Positions 16,358-25,825 are shown, counted from the first letter of the stretch. The stretch: DNA of 64,000 bases from Bacteroidales bacterium M3 (GCA_001689445.1 LUJN01000038.1:8855-72854); one strand, 5' to 3'. Translations and numbers: made by a program. The notes: generated by a model not told the origin, from the letters alone.

Positions 16358-17212
16358 CTATTCATTCGGGTACTGGGCGTTGACCTTGCCCAGGGAGATG
16401 TCGCTCTGTCCCGTGCTGCGCGACGATATGGACTTGATCGTGCCGTGGGAGAGCTTGATATCGCTCTGCCCCGATGCCCCAAGCTCGGCACGGTCGGCAT
16501 TAATCTCGCCATTGCACTTGAAGTCGCTCTGTCCCGAGGTGGATATTGACAGCATCGAGCAGGAGATGTCCCCACAGTCGGTATCCGACTGTCCCGATAT
16601 CGACAGCTTGACATCCTTTGCGTCGCATCGCCCCTTGAGGTCACAGTCGCTCTGCCCCGCGACATCCACGTTCAGTATATCCGTGCGACAACCCGCCATA
16701 TCAAAATCGCTCTGTCCTCTCACCGTCACCGCAAGCGCCTGTGCTGTCACGGGCTGCTTGAAGTCGACATCACTCTGCCCCGAGGCATTGACCGTCAACC
16801 GGCCATTTGTATGCACGGCGGTCACAAACTCCACCTCGCTCTGGCCGCTCACGGTCACCCCTGTGACGTCGGGCATCGACACCGCAATCTCTATCTCGGG
16901 ACACTTGTCGGGATAGTCAAAGCACACGCCGTCCTTGACCGACAGATAGAGCGTGCCCTCCTTGACCTCTCCTACGACATATTCAAGCAGGTTGGAAGGG
17001 CCTGTGACCTTCACCGGCGATGCCACGCCCTGCGACACCTTCACCTCAAGGCGTCCCGACACGTCTACAGCATTGAACGCCCCGAGCGACAGCTCCTTGG
17101 CGCTTACGTTGCGCTCGGCCTTGATACACTTGCCCACACCGAGTTTCCCCGCACAAGCCACCATCGTCGACAGCGCGACCATCGCCACTGCCATAACCAT
17201 AAATCTTCTCAT
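16358..17212 (-). CDS. DUF2807 (GIN-domain) lipoprotein with GQSD repeats
   Basis: A 284-residue lipoprotein (signal peptide ending STMVAC). From about residue 45 it matches the head GIN domain family DUF2807: FNAVDVSGRLEVKVSQG, then a right-handed repeat in which (S/R/A/T)GQSD or GQSE recurs eight times at about 20-residue spacing, interleaved with beta strands. Such a regular ladder suggests a beta-solenoid with the GQSD turns stacked on one face. The family is found in Bacteroidota envelopes and sometimes named auto-transporter adhesin; its function is not established. It has its own promoter. Confidence 0.85.
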   Translation of the reverse strand: MRRFMVMAVAMVALSTMVACAGKLGVGKCIKAERNVSAKELSLGAFNAVDVSGRLEVKVSQGVASPVKVTGPSNLLEYVVGEVKEGTLYLSVKDGVCFDYPDKCPEIEIAVSMPDVTGVTVSGQSEVEFVTAVHTNGRLTVNASGQSDVDFKQPVTAQALAVTVRGQSDFDMAGCRTDILNVDVAGQSDCDLKGRCDAKDVKLSISGQSDTDCGDISCSMLSISTSGQSDFKCNGEINADRAELGASGQSDIKLSHGTIKSISSRSTGQSDISLGKVNAQYPNE

Positions 17213-17238
17213 AACACTACGTTTTTAATAGTTTTCTA

Positions 17239-17273
17239 CAAATATACACCTTTTTGACGCACCACCCGCCAAA
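17239..17273 (-). promoter_or_regulatory. Promoter of the DUF2807 gene
   Basis: A perfect TATATTTG on the minus strand, 27 bases before the start codon, with a TTTG 23 bases further upstream. Confidence 0.5.
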
Positions 17274-17294
17274 AAGGTTGCAACAACAGATGAT

Positions 17295-18221
17295 TTATAG
17301 TGCGATTATCTTGAACAACGGCGTCGACTGAAGTGCCAGAGGCTTGGAATGGGCAAAGAATATCTCCCCACTGACGGGGGCGACAATATCAGTGATGACA
17401 TTACCGTACAGCGGGTCTATTATACGCGCAAGCACAGTCCCGGCATCCACACGGTCATGTGCCGAGAAAATACGGTAAAAAATGCCTGCGGCCGGAGCCT
17501 TGACTGTCACCATCTCTCGGGCATCGACAAGCACCGATGGACGGGGCTCGCCTACTTCTATGTTGAGCACTCCGACACGTGCCATAAAGGCGATAATGGC
17601 TTCCACCATGTCGGCACTCGTCGGGTCCTTGACATACGATGTCAGCCCGGCGTATAGCGAGAACGCCTTGGTGTTCCATATCTGCCAGTTATAGTTGAGC
17701 AGCGTGGTGTCGTAGGGGCGGGGCACGCTCAACAACGTGTATGGCAGTCCGAACAATGCCGCCGTCGTCACGTCCTGATAGCCGGTGTCAATCATCCTGA
17801 CATGGGGGATAAAGTCGCCGGGCATATAGAAACTTGCAAGCTGTAGCCCGTAGGTATACCCCTCCAGCTCCTTGAAGAGGGCGGCAGCAATACGCTGGGT
17901 GGTCTCCCCGTGCTCGTAACCGGGAAACATGCGGTTGATGTCGGTGTTGTCCATCGCCCAGAAACGTTTCTCGATATTCATCGAAAAAGGGTTGGCCGAC
18001 GGTATAACAGTCACTCCGCAACCGGGAGCTATCAGTCCGCGTTCCTCATAGTCACGCAGCCGCCTCACTACCTGCGAGGCTACGTACTGCTGCTGTATCT
18101 CGTCGCCACGCATGGCACCGACCAGCGCGACAGTCTTCTCGCCGCCGCCAAACCGCAGGGCATGTATCCTGAATGTGTCGCGCATCGGCGACGCCATCTT
18201 CATTATCAATTCATCCTTCAT
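17295..18221 (-). CDS. Inactive-looking M14 (succinylglutamate desuccinylase/aspartoacylase-like) protein
   Basis: A 308-residue paralogue of the gene just upstream and of the same length. The HGDE zinc motif reads RGDE (Arg38), the DIH-S motif reads GLQLAS, and the position of the catalytic Glu appears to be Tyr, so both zinc His ligands and the general base look lost, while DINRMFPG is kept. The C-terminal beta domain (VKAPAAGIFYRI...) is intact. I place the start at MKDELIM, 13 bases after the upstream stop; a longer start overlapping that gene by 14 bases is possible. It may be a regulatory or binding partner of the active paralogue. Last gene of the ATP-grasp operon. Confidence 0.82.
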   Translation of the reverse strand: MKDELIMKMASPMRDTFRIHALRFGGGEKTVALVGAMRGDEIQQQYVASQVVRRLRDYEERGLIAPGCGVTVIPSANPFSMNIEKRFWAMDNTDINRMFPGYEHGETTQRIAAALFKELEGYTYGLQLASFYMPGDFIPHVRMIDTGYQDVTTAALFGLPYTLLSVPRPYDTTLLNYNWQIWNTKAFSLYAGLTSYVKDPTSADMVEAIIAFMARVGVLNIEVGEPRPSVLVDAREMVTVKAPAAGIFYRIFSAHDRVDAGTVLARIIDPLYGNVITDIVAPVSGEIFFAHSKPLALQSTPLFKIIAL

Positions 18222-18234
18222 ATTGCCATATTTT

Positions 18235-19161
18235 TCAAAGACGATCAATCCGTGCTATCAACGAACCCTCATATACGACCGGATAGGCACGGATTGTAAA
18301 CAGATATCCACGTGACGGGGCAAGCACACGGTCGAGAATCTCCCCGGTCAGCGGGCACACGACATCGCCGATATGCTCCCCGCGCTCGACTATCGTGTCG
18401 GCCTTTATCCCGGGAATGAACACTCCCGAAGCATGGGCGTTGACAAACTCCACATTGTCGCCACGCGACACTATGGGGGTCGATATGTCGTCGCCGCTTG
18501 TCGCCTCCCGCCACATACCCATGTTGTGGAGCATGTTGAATATGCCGGAGACAAGCCTGTTGCAACACGTGTGGTTGACCCTCATCCCCACCCCCATCTC
18601 AACAACAATCGTAGGCGTGCCTGTCGAGTTGAGCGAATGGGCGAGTGTCGCCTCAAGCACAGTCGAGGCATCGTGCACCCATATGAAGTCGAGATTGAGC
18701 ATCAACGCCCACGGTAAAAGTTCATGCTCACACAGTACGTTGATGCGCGCCTGCGGCACCTCACGCAGGAATATATTGGAGGAGTGGATATCTATCACCA
18801 TATCCGCCCCCGCGAGGTCATCGACAATCGTCGCCGCCACAGTCTCGGCCATCGAGCCGTCGGGACTTCCCGGAAATATACGGTTCATGTCAAGGTCAAA
18901 CCCCGGGATACCTCTCATTATCGAGTCGACCCCGAGAGGGTTAAGCGCCGGATATATCTCTACCGTCCCGTTGAGCTTATGGATGTTGCGCTGTAGCTCA
19001 CGCGCCACCCTGAAGCAGACATACTGGCCCTCCAGCTCGTCACCGTGGGTTCCGGTGACGATGCACACACGCCGTGACGACCGCCCATGGGAGATTACGT
19101 TCTTTCTTATATACAGTCTCTCATCGACCGGCAAAGAGACCTCCACTACATTCCTTATCAT
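18235..19161 (-). CDS. M14-family zinc amidohydrolase (succinylglutamate desuccinylase/aspartoacylase-like)
   Basis: A 308-residue cytoplasmic metallohydrolase with the full family active site: THGDE (His39, Glu42), DMNRIFPG (Arg94 region), DIHSS (His126) and VEMGVG (catalytic Glu188). Relatives cleave amide bonds of N-acyl amino acids or peptides. It lies in a minus-strand operon with a circularly permuted ATP-grasp ligase, an alpha-E protein and a transglutaminase-like protein, so its substrate may be a peptide or amide made by the ligase. The next gene is an apparently inactive copy of it. Confidence 0.88.
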   Translation of the reverse strand: MIRNVVEVSLPVDERLYIRKNVISHGRSSRRVCIVTGTHGDELEGQYVCFRVARELQRNIHKLNGTVEIYPALNPLGVDSIMRGIPGFDLDMNRIFPGSPDGSMAETVAATIVDDLAGADMVIDIHSSNIFLREVPQARINVLCEHELLPWALMLNLDFIWVHDASTVLEATLAHSLNSTGTPTIVVEMGVGMRVNHTCCNRLVSGIFNMLHNMGMWREATSGDDISTPIVSRGDNVEFVNAHASGVFIPGIKADTIVERGEHIGDVVCPLTGEILDRVLAPSRGYLFTIRAYPVVYEGSLIARIDRL

Positions 19162-19207
19162 AAAATATACAAATCTTATATATTACACATTACATATACT
19201 AATCGGA

Positions 19208-20017
19208 TTACAGCTCCATCACATTGACCGAGACCTCCGTGTGCTCGTCGGCACAGCCACGGTACATGCCCCTGACCACGTCACAGTCGCGGGCATCACG
19301 CCCATGCGACAGCTTCAGATAGCCATACGTGACCTTACGGTCATGCGTGGGGTCAAACCCGTGCCAGCACTTGCCGGTCCACACCTCGACCCATGCGTGA
19401 GTAGCACCCTCGCCTTCCATCAGCCCGCTCACATATCGCGCAGGTATCCCGCAGCAACGGCACAGTGACAGCAATATATGGGCATAGTCCTGGCAGACAC
19501 CCTCCCGCCCCTCCCATGCCTCCGCGGCAGTAGTGGCGACGCATGTCACACCGGGAAGATAGGCCATGTGGCTGTAGACCGAGTGCATGAGCGACATCAC
19601 AAGAGCCTCACACTGCCCCGACGTGTCGACCGGAACGGCAATCCCGGCGGCAATTCCGGCAATGGACGCCGAGGGGACGGTCAATGCCGTAGGCGACAGG
19701 TAACGCCTGGTGTCGGCCGCCCCTTGAAAGCAGTATTCGCCACAATCGACGATGCCCTGCGAGACGGCTATAAACCGCCGGTGGGGAGCGGCGATGACCC
19801 CAAAATGGGCCGTCGCCCCACTGCCGTCGGCACGCGCCGACAGGTTGCCGGCATCGACAACCTCCACCCGTGCCGTCTCAATCCGCTGGGCGCCATCATC
19901 CATCGGCGAGCATTTCAGCAGAAAGGCATGGTCGTGTATCTCCCGCGAATAGGTGGAAACCGTGGTGTAGCTGTACCAATAACGCCGTGTGCCCTCGCGC
20001 TTATCCACCTCCATCAT
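19208..20017 (-). CDS. Transglutaminase-like cysteine protease
   Basis: A 269-residue protein with an N-terminal beta-rich domain of the kind found in bacterial transglutaminase-like proteins, then the core with Cys175 in GVCQDYAH, His207 in ATHAWVEVW and Asp222 in GFDPTHD, a complete Cys-His-Asp triad. No signal peptide. It overlaps the alpha-E gene by ATGA. Bacterial relatives linked to circularly permuted ATP-grasp proteins are thought to be peptidases or amide-exchange enzymes acting on a peptide product; this was proposed from genome context (amidoligase operons) and is not shown here. Confidence 0.92.
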   Translation of the reverse strand: MMEVDKREGTRRYWYSYTTVSTYSREIHDHAFLLKCSPMDDGAQRIETARVEVVDAGNLSARADGSGATAHFGVIAAPHRRFIAVSQGIVDCGEYCFQGAADTRRYLSPTALTVPSASIAGIAAGIAVPVDTSGQCEALVMSLMHSVYSHMAYLPGVTCVATTAAEAWEGREGVCQDYAHILLSLCRCCGIPARYVSGLMEGEGATHAWVEVWTGKCWHGFDPTHDRKVTYGYLKLSHGRDARDCDVVRGMYRGCADEHTEVSVNVMEL

Positions 20018-20733
20018 AACGTGACAAGCCGGTTGATGACGCCAAGCAACTCGCGGCGGTAGTCGCTGTCACCGGGATAGCGCGCCTCGCACAACAGTTC
20101 GTGCAGACGCGCCCGACACACACGGTCAAACACGCCCGGCTCTATCCCGGCAAGGCTCTCCAGTTCATCGACATACTCCCTGACGCGGGCAAACGGATAG
20201 CCAAACCTCACATGCATGTCGGCGTCCTCGACCAACTTGCCTATCCTCAGCAGACACCTGACCTGCGGCTCCAACGGGCGCGAGTCGACCGACCCCCAGA
20301 AAGCCAACAGGTTGTCGGTCACAGGCTGCAAGGATGTTATATTTTTGTCACGGTCGGCAGCACAGCGTTCTATCAGCGCGAGCGACATCTGCACATACGA
20401 GAGCGTCTCGCTCTTTATCTCCTCGCGCAGCAATATGGCATTGTCATTGGCGGCAGTCAACCCCGAGAGTATCGAGGCGCGGTTGTCCGGGTCGTACATA
20501 TGCCCCAGGCTGAACGCCTCGTCATCACCATAGGTATTGTAGACATCGAGATTGCTGTAATACTCCTTGTATGCCTGTCCCCCTCCATCAATCATGCGAT
20601 CCCAATAACGGCGCATCAGATGGAGACTCAGGTACACCCGCTCGGCATAACGCCCGAGCCAGTACAGGCGGTTGGCCTTGACGGCCGAAATAGTGTGTCG
20701 CTCCGCGACATTTGCTATACAATACATAATCAA
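20014..20733 (-). CDS. Alpha-E domain protein
   Basis: A 239-residue, mostly helical protein with the family signature ANRLYWLGRYAERVY near its N terminus. Somewhat shorter than the usual roughly 300 residues. Alpha-E proteins are almost always encoded with a circularly permuted ATP-grasp protein and a transglutaminase, as here. Their role is unknown; a scaffold or helper for the ligase is the usual proposal. Start could also be the second Met, two codons later. Confidence 0.88.
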   Translation of the reverse strand: MIMYCIANVAERHTISAVKANRLYWLGRYAERVYLSLHLMRRYWDRMIDGGGQAYKEYYSNLDVYNTYGDDEAFSLGHMYDPDNRASILSGLTAANDNAILLREEIKSETLSYVQMSLALIERCAADRDKNITSLQPVTDNLLAFWGSVDSRPLEPQVRCLLRIGKLVEDADMHVRFGYPFARVREYVDELESLAGIEPGVFDRVCRARLHELLCEARYPGDSDYRRELLGVINRLVTL

Positions 20734-20775
20734 ATCAATACATTTCAGATAAATAACAGTCTTTTCCCATTCCCA

Positions 20776-22134
20776 TCATATGGCCATGACCCACGTGTCC
20801 TTGAAACCGCCCCCCTGCGAGGAGTTGACGACAAACGAGTCGGGGTCGCGCGAGAACCGTGTCAGGCCGCTGCGCCACACCCGGGTCTCATCCCCGGTGA
20901 CCACAAATGCCCTCAGGTCGGCCTTGCGCTCCACGAGCCTGTCTCCGTCGAGCACCCCGAGATCCTTGAAGTCTATCACCTCCTGCGCTATCCACCTGCG
21001 GGGCTCGTCGGCGACAAGCCTCTTGAGCCGGGCGAGGGCCTCTTGGTCGAGTTTGTCACCAAACACTACCCCGTATCCGCCGGCTTCGCTGACATCCTTT
21101 ATCACAAGATGTCGCATATTTTCAAGCACATATCGGCGGTCTTCCTCGTAGTAGGGCAGATAGGTAGGGGCATTGTGCAGTATCGGTTTCTCTTTGAGAT
21201 AATACTCTATCATACGGGGCACAAAATAATATATCCCCTTGTCGTCGGCGACACCGTTACCCGGAGCATTGATAATGGCCACGCGTCCAAGGGTATAGGA
21301 GTGCATAAGCCCGGGAACACCGAGCAACGATGACGGGTCAAACGCCAGCGGGTCGAGAAACTCGTCGCTCACACGCCTGTAAATGGCGCCTACACGATGT
21401 TTGTCCTTATAAAGGCCCTCATAGTATACATACCCGTCGCTTCCCACCGACAGGTCGCCCGGAAACGCCAGCGTGGCACCCGTCTTCTCGGCGAAATATG
21501 AGTGCTCGAAGTAGGCCGAATTGTATCGCCCCGGGGTGAGGATGACGTTGATGCCCCCCACGTTCACATAGTCCATCATGCCACGAAGCATATCGGCATA
21601 GTCGCGGTTTTCACACACGGTGTTCTCCACAAACGTCCCCGGACTCACCTTGCGTGTGATGGTACGCGCTATCATCGGATATGACGCGCCCGACGGGATA
21701 CGGAGATTGTCCTCAAGCACATACCACTCTCCGTCCTTGCCCTCCACAAGGTCGATGCCCGAGATGTGGCTGTAGATTCCACGCGGAGGCGTCAGCCCCT
21801 CACACTGAGGTTCATATCCTTTTGACGAATATATGAACTCCGGGGGGATAACCCCGCTCTCTACAATGTTCTTGCCATGATAAATATCATACAGGAAACT
21901 GTTTAGAGCCCTGACTCGTTGTGTCAGTCCGGCCTCAAGATATGCCCATGATTTACGGTCGATGACCCTCGGTACAGAGTCAAACGGGAACAACTGCTCA
22001 TTGAACACCCCGTCCTTATAGATTCCAAACCTCACGCCGAAACGCTCCATCCAACGGTTGACGGCATCACGTCCGTCCAATAACGATTTCATAATCTCAC
22101 TTATTAAAACTACTACTTTTTTCCAAAGCGACAT
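20776..22134 (-). CDS. Circularly permuted ATP-grasp peptide ligase-like protein
   Basis: A 452-residue cytoplasmic protein of the circularly permuted ATP-grasp type 2 family. Signatures in order: GIDLVEGKDGEWYVLEDNLR-IPSGASY, TPGRYNSAYFEHSYFA, YRRVSDEFLDP, INAPGNGVADDKGIYYFVP, VSEAGGYGVVFG and the C-terminal NSSQGGGFKDTWV. Such proteins are expected to form amide bonds using ATP; the substrates are not known. It is first in a five-gene operon with alpha-E, transglutaminase and two M14 proteins and has a well-formed promoter. Confidence 0.92.
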   Translation of the reverse strand: MSLWKKVVVLISEIMKSLLDGRDAVNRWMERFGVRFGIYKDGVFNEQLFPFDSVPRVIDRKSWAYLEAGLTQRVRALNSFLYDIYHGKNIVESGVIPPEFIYSSKGYEPQCEGLTPPRGIYSHISGIDLVEGKDGEWYVLEDNLRIPSGASYPMIARTITRKVSPGTFVENTVCENRDYADMLRGMMDYVNVGGINVILTPGRYNSAYFEHSYFAEKTGATLAFPGDLSVGSDGYVYYEGLYKDKHRVGAIYRRVSDEFLDPLAFDPSSLLGVPGLMHSYTLGRVAIINAPGNGVADDKGIYYFVPRMIEYYLKEKPILHNAPTYLPYYEEDRRYVLENMRHLVIKDVSEAGGYGVVFGDKLDQEALARLKRLVADEPRRWIAQEVIDFKDLGVLDGDRLVERKADLRAFVVTGDETRVWRSGLTRFSRDPDSFVVNSSQGGGFKDTWVMAI

Positions 22135-22253
22135 TTGCCGACAGGACGCCTCGACATCCTCGTCTATCGCACTTTTCCATAAAACTAACCATTATACAAG
22201 AATTTGTCAATTAATATCGACACATTTCAATCATTATTCTTGCATTAACAATA

Positions 22254-22284
22254 CAAAGGTAGCATTTTGTTTTATATTATCAAA
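22254..22284 (-). promoter_or_regulatory. Promoter of the ATP-grasp operon
   Basis: Minus strand: TTTG, a 19-base spacer and perfect TACCTTTG, about 120 bases before the ATP-grasp start. It shares an otherwise A+T-rich, gene-free 373-base gap with the divergent secDF promoter. Confidence 0.58.
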
Positions 22285-22436
22285 TTTTTCCAGCAATTTG
22301 TTACCAAAAATTTTTATCACCATACAATCATCCTGTCAGAGACGCCACATACCCCCCTCACCATTACTTTACCCCACATTATCAGCGGGTCAGCCAAAAA
22401 AGGGCGCTAAAATGTCGCGGTAAAGGAAATTTGTAC

Positions 22437-22444
22437 TATATTTG
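22437..22444 (+). promoter_or_regulatory. -7 element of secDF
   Basis: A perfect TATATTTG 64 bases before the secDF start; the -33 region is weak. Leader of about 55 nt. Confidence 0.5.
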
Positions 22445-22507
22445 CAAGCTGAAAAGTTACGAATAAATCAATTTTATAACTCTTTTAATCATATTTTTAT
22501 CTAAAAC

Positions 22508-25387
22508 ATGCAAAGCAAAGGAATTTTAGGAAGCGCCGTTTCCGGTATCATTGCGATTTTCCTCGTGCTTGTGTGCCTGTTCTACCTTTCCTTCTCGTTG
22601 GTTACCAACCACTTCGAGGGCAAGGCAGCCGAGCAGGCCACTCGTCTCGCAGGCGGTGACGTCAATTCCGAGGCCTATCAGAGGGCCTACAAGACCTACA
22701 TCGATTCTATCGGTAAGGAAAAAGTGTATCTTGGCTATACATTCAATCAAGTGCAGAAAATGGGTGTCGGCCTCGGCCTCGACCTCAAGGGCGGTATGAA
22801 CGTCACCCTCCAGATTTCAGTCCCCGACATCTTACGCTCGATGGCCAACGCCGGCGACAGCCCGACGTTCAACCGAGTAATCAAGGCAACCGACTCCATC
22901 GTGGCAAAGACCAAGACCAACGACTACGTGGGGACATTCTGCAAGGAATATCTCCGCATCGACCCGCAGGCCGACCTCGCCGTGGTGTTCAAGGACCATG
23001 TAAAGCGCGGCGACAACAACGAGCAGGTCGAGCAGGCAATCAAGCAGGAGGTCAAGGACCGCGTGCTCTCGTCGACCAACGTGTTGCGCAACCGTATCGA
23101 CCAGTTTGGCGTCGTGTCGCCCAACATCCAGGCCCTCGAAAAGGACGGCCAGATACTCCTCGAGCTTCCGGGCGTAAAGGAGCATGACCGTGTGCGCGAC
23201 CTGCTGAAGGCATCGGCCAACCTGGAATTCTACGAGACCTATACCCTCGATGAGATACAGCCGCAGCTCATGGCCCTCGACCAGGCCCTCGCTGCCGACT
23301 CGACCTCCACGGTAAAGAGCCTCTTCGGATACTTCGCCGCCGGCGGCTACTCGGGCACCCCGCTCGTGGCTATGGCGACTCCCGCCAACCGCGCCGTCAT
23401 CGACTCGATACTCACCTCGCCGACCGCGGCGCGCATACTCCCCGCCAACCTCAAGCTCCGCTGGGAGGTGAAGCCTCAGGAGGTTGAATACACCGACTCG
23501 GCCAACGTGACCCGCAAGTCAGAGTTCTACCGACTGCTCGCCCTCAAGTCGAGCAACGGCAAACCCGTCCTCACCGGCGATGTCATCACATCGGCCAGCA
23601 GCGACTACCAGCAGCTTCAGGGCAACGTCGTCAGCATGACGATGAACAGCGCGGGAGCAAAGGCATGGGCCCGCATCACACAGAACAACCTCGGCAAGAG
23701 CGTCGCCATCGTGCTTGACGACCAGGTATACTCCTACCCCAACGTCAACTCGGTAATCGAGGGCGGAAGCTCGCAGATCACCGGCAACTTCACCGTCGAC
23801 GAGGCAAAGGACCTTGCCAACGTGCTCAAGAGCGGTAAGATGGCCGCCAAGGTCGACATCATCAGCGACACCGTAATCGGCCCGTCGCTCGGTAAGCAGG
23901 CCATCGAGAACGGCTTCCTGTCGTTCATCATCGCCCTCGTGCTCCTGATGATATTCATGATTGCCTTCTACGGCGTCATCCCCGGTCTTGTCGCCAACCT
24001 CGGCCTCATCTGCAACCTCTTCTTCACCCTCGGCATCCTCGCCTCGTTCCAGGCCGTGCTCACGCTGTCGGGTATCGCCGGTATCGTGCTCGCCCTCGGT
24101 ATGGCGGTTGATGCCAACGTGCTCATCTTCGAGCGCGCCAAGGAGGAGCTTCGCGCCGGTAAGAATATCCACCAGGCTATCGCCGACGGTTATTCCAACG
24201 CCTTCTCGGCAATCTTCGACTCCAACCTCACTTCGGTAATCACCGGTGTCATCCTGCTGCTCTACGGCTCCGGCCCCATCAAGGGCTTCGCCACAACGCT
24301 CATCATCGGTATCGTCTGCTCGTTCTTCACGGCAGTGTTCCTCACCCGCCTCGTGTTTGTGATGTGCAACAAGACCAAGGCGTTCCAGAAGATGACATTC
24401 TCGACAAGCCTGTCGAAGAATATGCTCACCAGCACCAAAATCAACTTCCTCGGCCAGCGCAAGCTCAGCTTCACCATCGCCGGCGTCCTCATCGCTGTCA
24501 TCCTCGGCTCATTCGTGCTCCGCGGACTCAACCAGGGCATCGACTTCTCGGGTGGACGCAACTACGTCGTGCAGTTTGACCACCCCGTGAAGACCCACGA
24601 GCTTCAGGCGAAGCTCGCCCCGCTCTTCCCCAACTCGTCACTGTCGGTAATCACCATCGACAACGACACCAAAGTGCGCATCTCGACCAACTACAAGATT
24701 GACGCCGAGACCGAGGGCGTGGACAAGGAAATCACCCAGATACTCTACAACGGCTTGCAGGACGAGCTTAACGGCATGAGCCTCGAGGACTTCTCGACCA
24801 CCAACGAGAACGTCGGCATCATGAGTTCGCAGAAAGTAGGTCCCTCCGTGGCCGCCGACATGAAGAACGACGCCTACATCGCCGTCATCCTGGCGCTCGT
24901 GGCAATGTTCCTCTACATCCTGCTCCGTTTCCACAACATCGCCTTCTCGGTCGGCGCACTTGCCGCCGTGGCGTTCACCGCATTCTCCATCATCGGTTTC
25001 TACTCCCTCTTCTGGGGCGTGCTGCCGTTCTCGATGGAAATCGACCAGTCGTTCATCGCCGCCATCCTTACCGTCATCGGTTATCAGATCAACGATACCG
25101 TGGTGGTATTCGACCGCGTGCGCGAGAACATCGGGCTATATCCCAAGCAGGACTTCTTCACCACCGTCAACAGTTCCATCAACTCGACATTGAGCCGTAC
25201 CATCATGACCTCCGGCTCGACACTGCTCGTGTTGCTCTGTATCTTCATCCTCGGTGGTGACGCGATACGCAGCTTCGTGTTCGCCATGATATTCGGTGTG
25301 GTTATCGGCACACTCGCCACAATCTACATCGCATCACCCGTGGCTTACCTCGTTGACCGTCGTCGTCTTGCTTCAAAGAAGAAATAA
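22508..25387 (+). CDS. secDF: Fused protein translocase subunit SecDF
   Basis: A 959-residue inner-membrane protein that uses the proton gradient to help pull secreted proteins out of the SecYEG channel. SecD comes first: one N-terminal membrane segment, the D1 motif GLGLDLKGGMNV (residues 88-99), a large periplasmic region, then a five-helix bundle with GIVLALGMAVDANVLIFER. SecF follows from about residue 650 with GIDFSGGRNYVVQF near 676-690 and the ending helices with IGYQINDTVVVFDRVREN. Fusion of the two is usual in Bacteroidota. Confidence 0.97.
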   Translation: MQSKGILGSAVSGIIAIFLVLVCLFYLSFSLVTNHFEGKAAEQATRLAGGDVNSEAYQRAYKTYIDSIGKEKVYLGYTFNQVQKMGVGLGLDLKGGMNVTLQISVPDILRSMANAGDSPTFNRVIKATDSIVAKTKTNDYVGTFCKEYLRIDPQADLAVVFKDHVKRGDNNEQVEQAIKQEVKDRVLSSTNVLRNRIDQFGVVSPNIQALEKDGQILLELPGVKEHDRVRDLLKASANLEFYETYTLDEIQPQLMALDQALAADSTSTVKSLFGYFAAGGYSGTPLVAMATPANRAVIDSILTSPTAARILPANLKLRWEVKPQEVEYTDSANVTRKSEFYRLLALKSSNGKPVLTGDVITSASSDYQQLQGNVVSMTMNSAGAKAWARITQNNLGKSVAIVLDDQVYSYPNVNSVIEGGSSQITGNFTVDEAKDLANVLKSGKMAAKVDIISDTVIGPSLGKQAIENGFLSFIIALVLLMIFMIAFYGVIPGLVANLGLICNLFFTLGILASFQAVLTLSGIAGIVLALGMAVDANVLIFERAKEELRAGKNIHQAIADGYSNAFSAIFDSNLTSVITGVILLLYGSGPIKGFATTLIIGIVCSFFTAVFLTRLVFVMCNKTKAFQKMTFSTSLSKNMLTSTKINFLGQRKLSFTIAGVLIAVILGSFVLRGLNQGIDFSGGRNYVVQFDHPVKTHELQAKLAPLFPNSSLSVITIDNDTKVRISTNYKIDAETEGVDKEITQILYNGLQDELNGMSLEDFSTTNENVGIMSSQKVGPSVAADMKNDAYIAVILALVAMFLYILLRFHNIAFSVGALAAVAFTAFSIIGFYSLFWGVLPFSMEIDQSFIAAILTVIGYQINDTVVVFDRVRENIGLYPKQDFFTTVNSSINSTLSRTIMTSGSTLLVLLCIFILGGDAIRSFVFAMIFGVVIGTLATIYIASPVAYLVDRRRLASKKK

Positions 25388-25408
25388 TCCCCAAATAATA
25401 GAAATGTG

Positions 25409-25445
25409 CGGTGCTGCGTCGTGATGACGCGGCACCGTTTTTTAT
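25409..25445 (+). terminator. Terminator of secDF
   Basis: A 12-bp stem CGGTGCTGCGTC / GACGCGGCACCG (one G-T pair), a short loop and a run of T directly after it, 22 bases beyond the stop. Confidence 0.8.
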
Positions 25446-25551
25446 ATGCCCACAAACCGTCACCATGTATGCCGCCTCAATGAACCATGCACCATTCCAA
25501 ACCGTTATAATCCCAAATAAAAATATGATAACCTTATAAAAGAAAGCAATC

Positions 25552-25755
25552 ATGGCAAGATTCATCCAACTCACCGACATCAACGGCACCGACCGTTTCA
25601 TCAACACTCACCATATCGTGTTTATCGAACGCATCAATGGCGACCAGTGCCGTATATCCATCGACCTGCCCGGGCGCGGCGAGTACAACTCCTACGCCTT
25701 CCTAAGCAAGCAAACCTACGATGAGGCCATGCGCCTAATCGCCGATGCCGATTGA
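25552..25755 (+). CDS. Small conserved-looking protein, unknown
   Basis: A 67-residue protein starting MARFIQLTDINGTDRFINTHHIVFIERI, with alternating strands and a C-terminal helix. The pattern of an N-terminal INxxxIxxIE stretch recalls small FlbD-like proteins, but no flagellar genes are present and the match is only visual. It is framed by the secDF terminator and its own strong terminator, so it is a separate short transcription unit, which argues that it is real. Confidence 0.6.
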   Translation: MARFIQLTDINGTDRFINTHHIVFIERINGDQCRISIDLPGRGEYNSYAFLSKQTYDEAMRLIADAD

Positions 25756-25825
25756 CCGCTCCCGGCCTAAATACACTTACAGACATATAGTTAAAGACGA
25801 CCGCCGCCCCCAAGGGCGGCAACCA

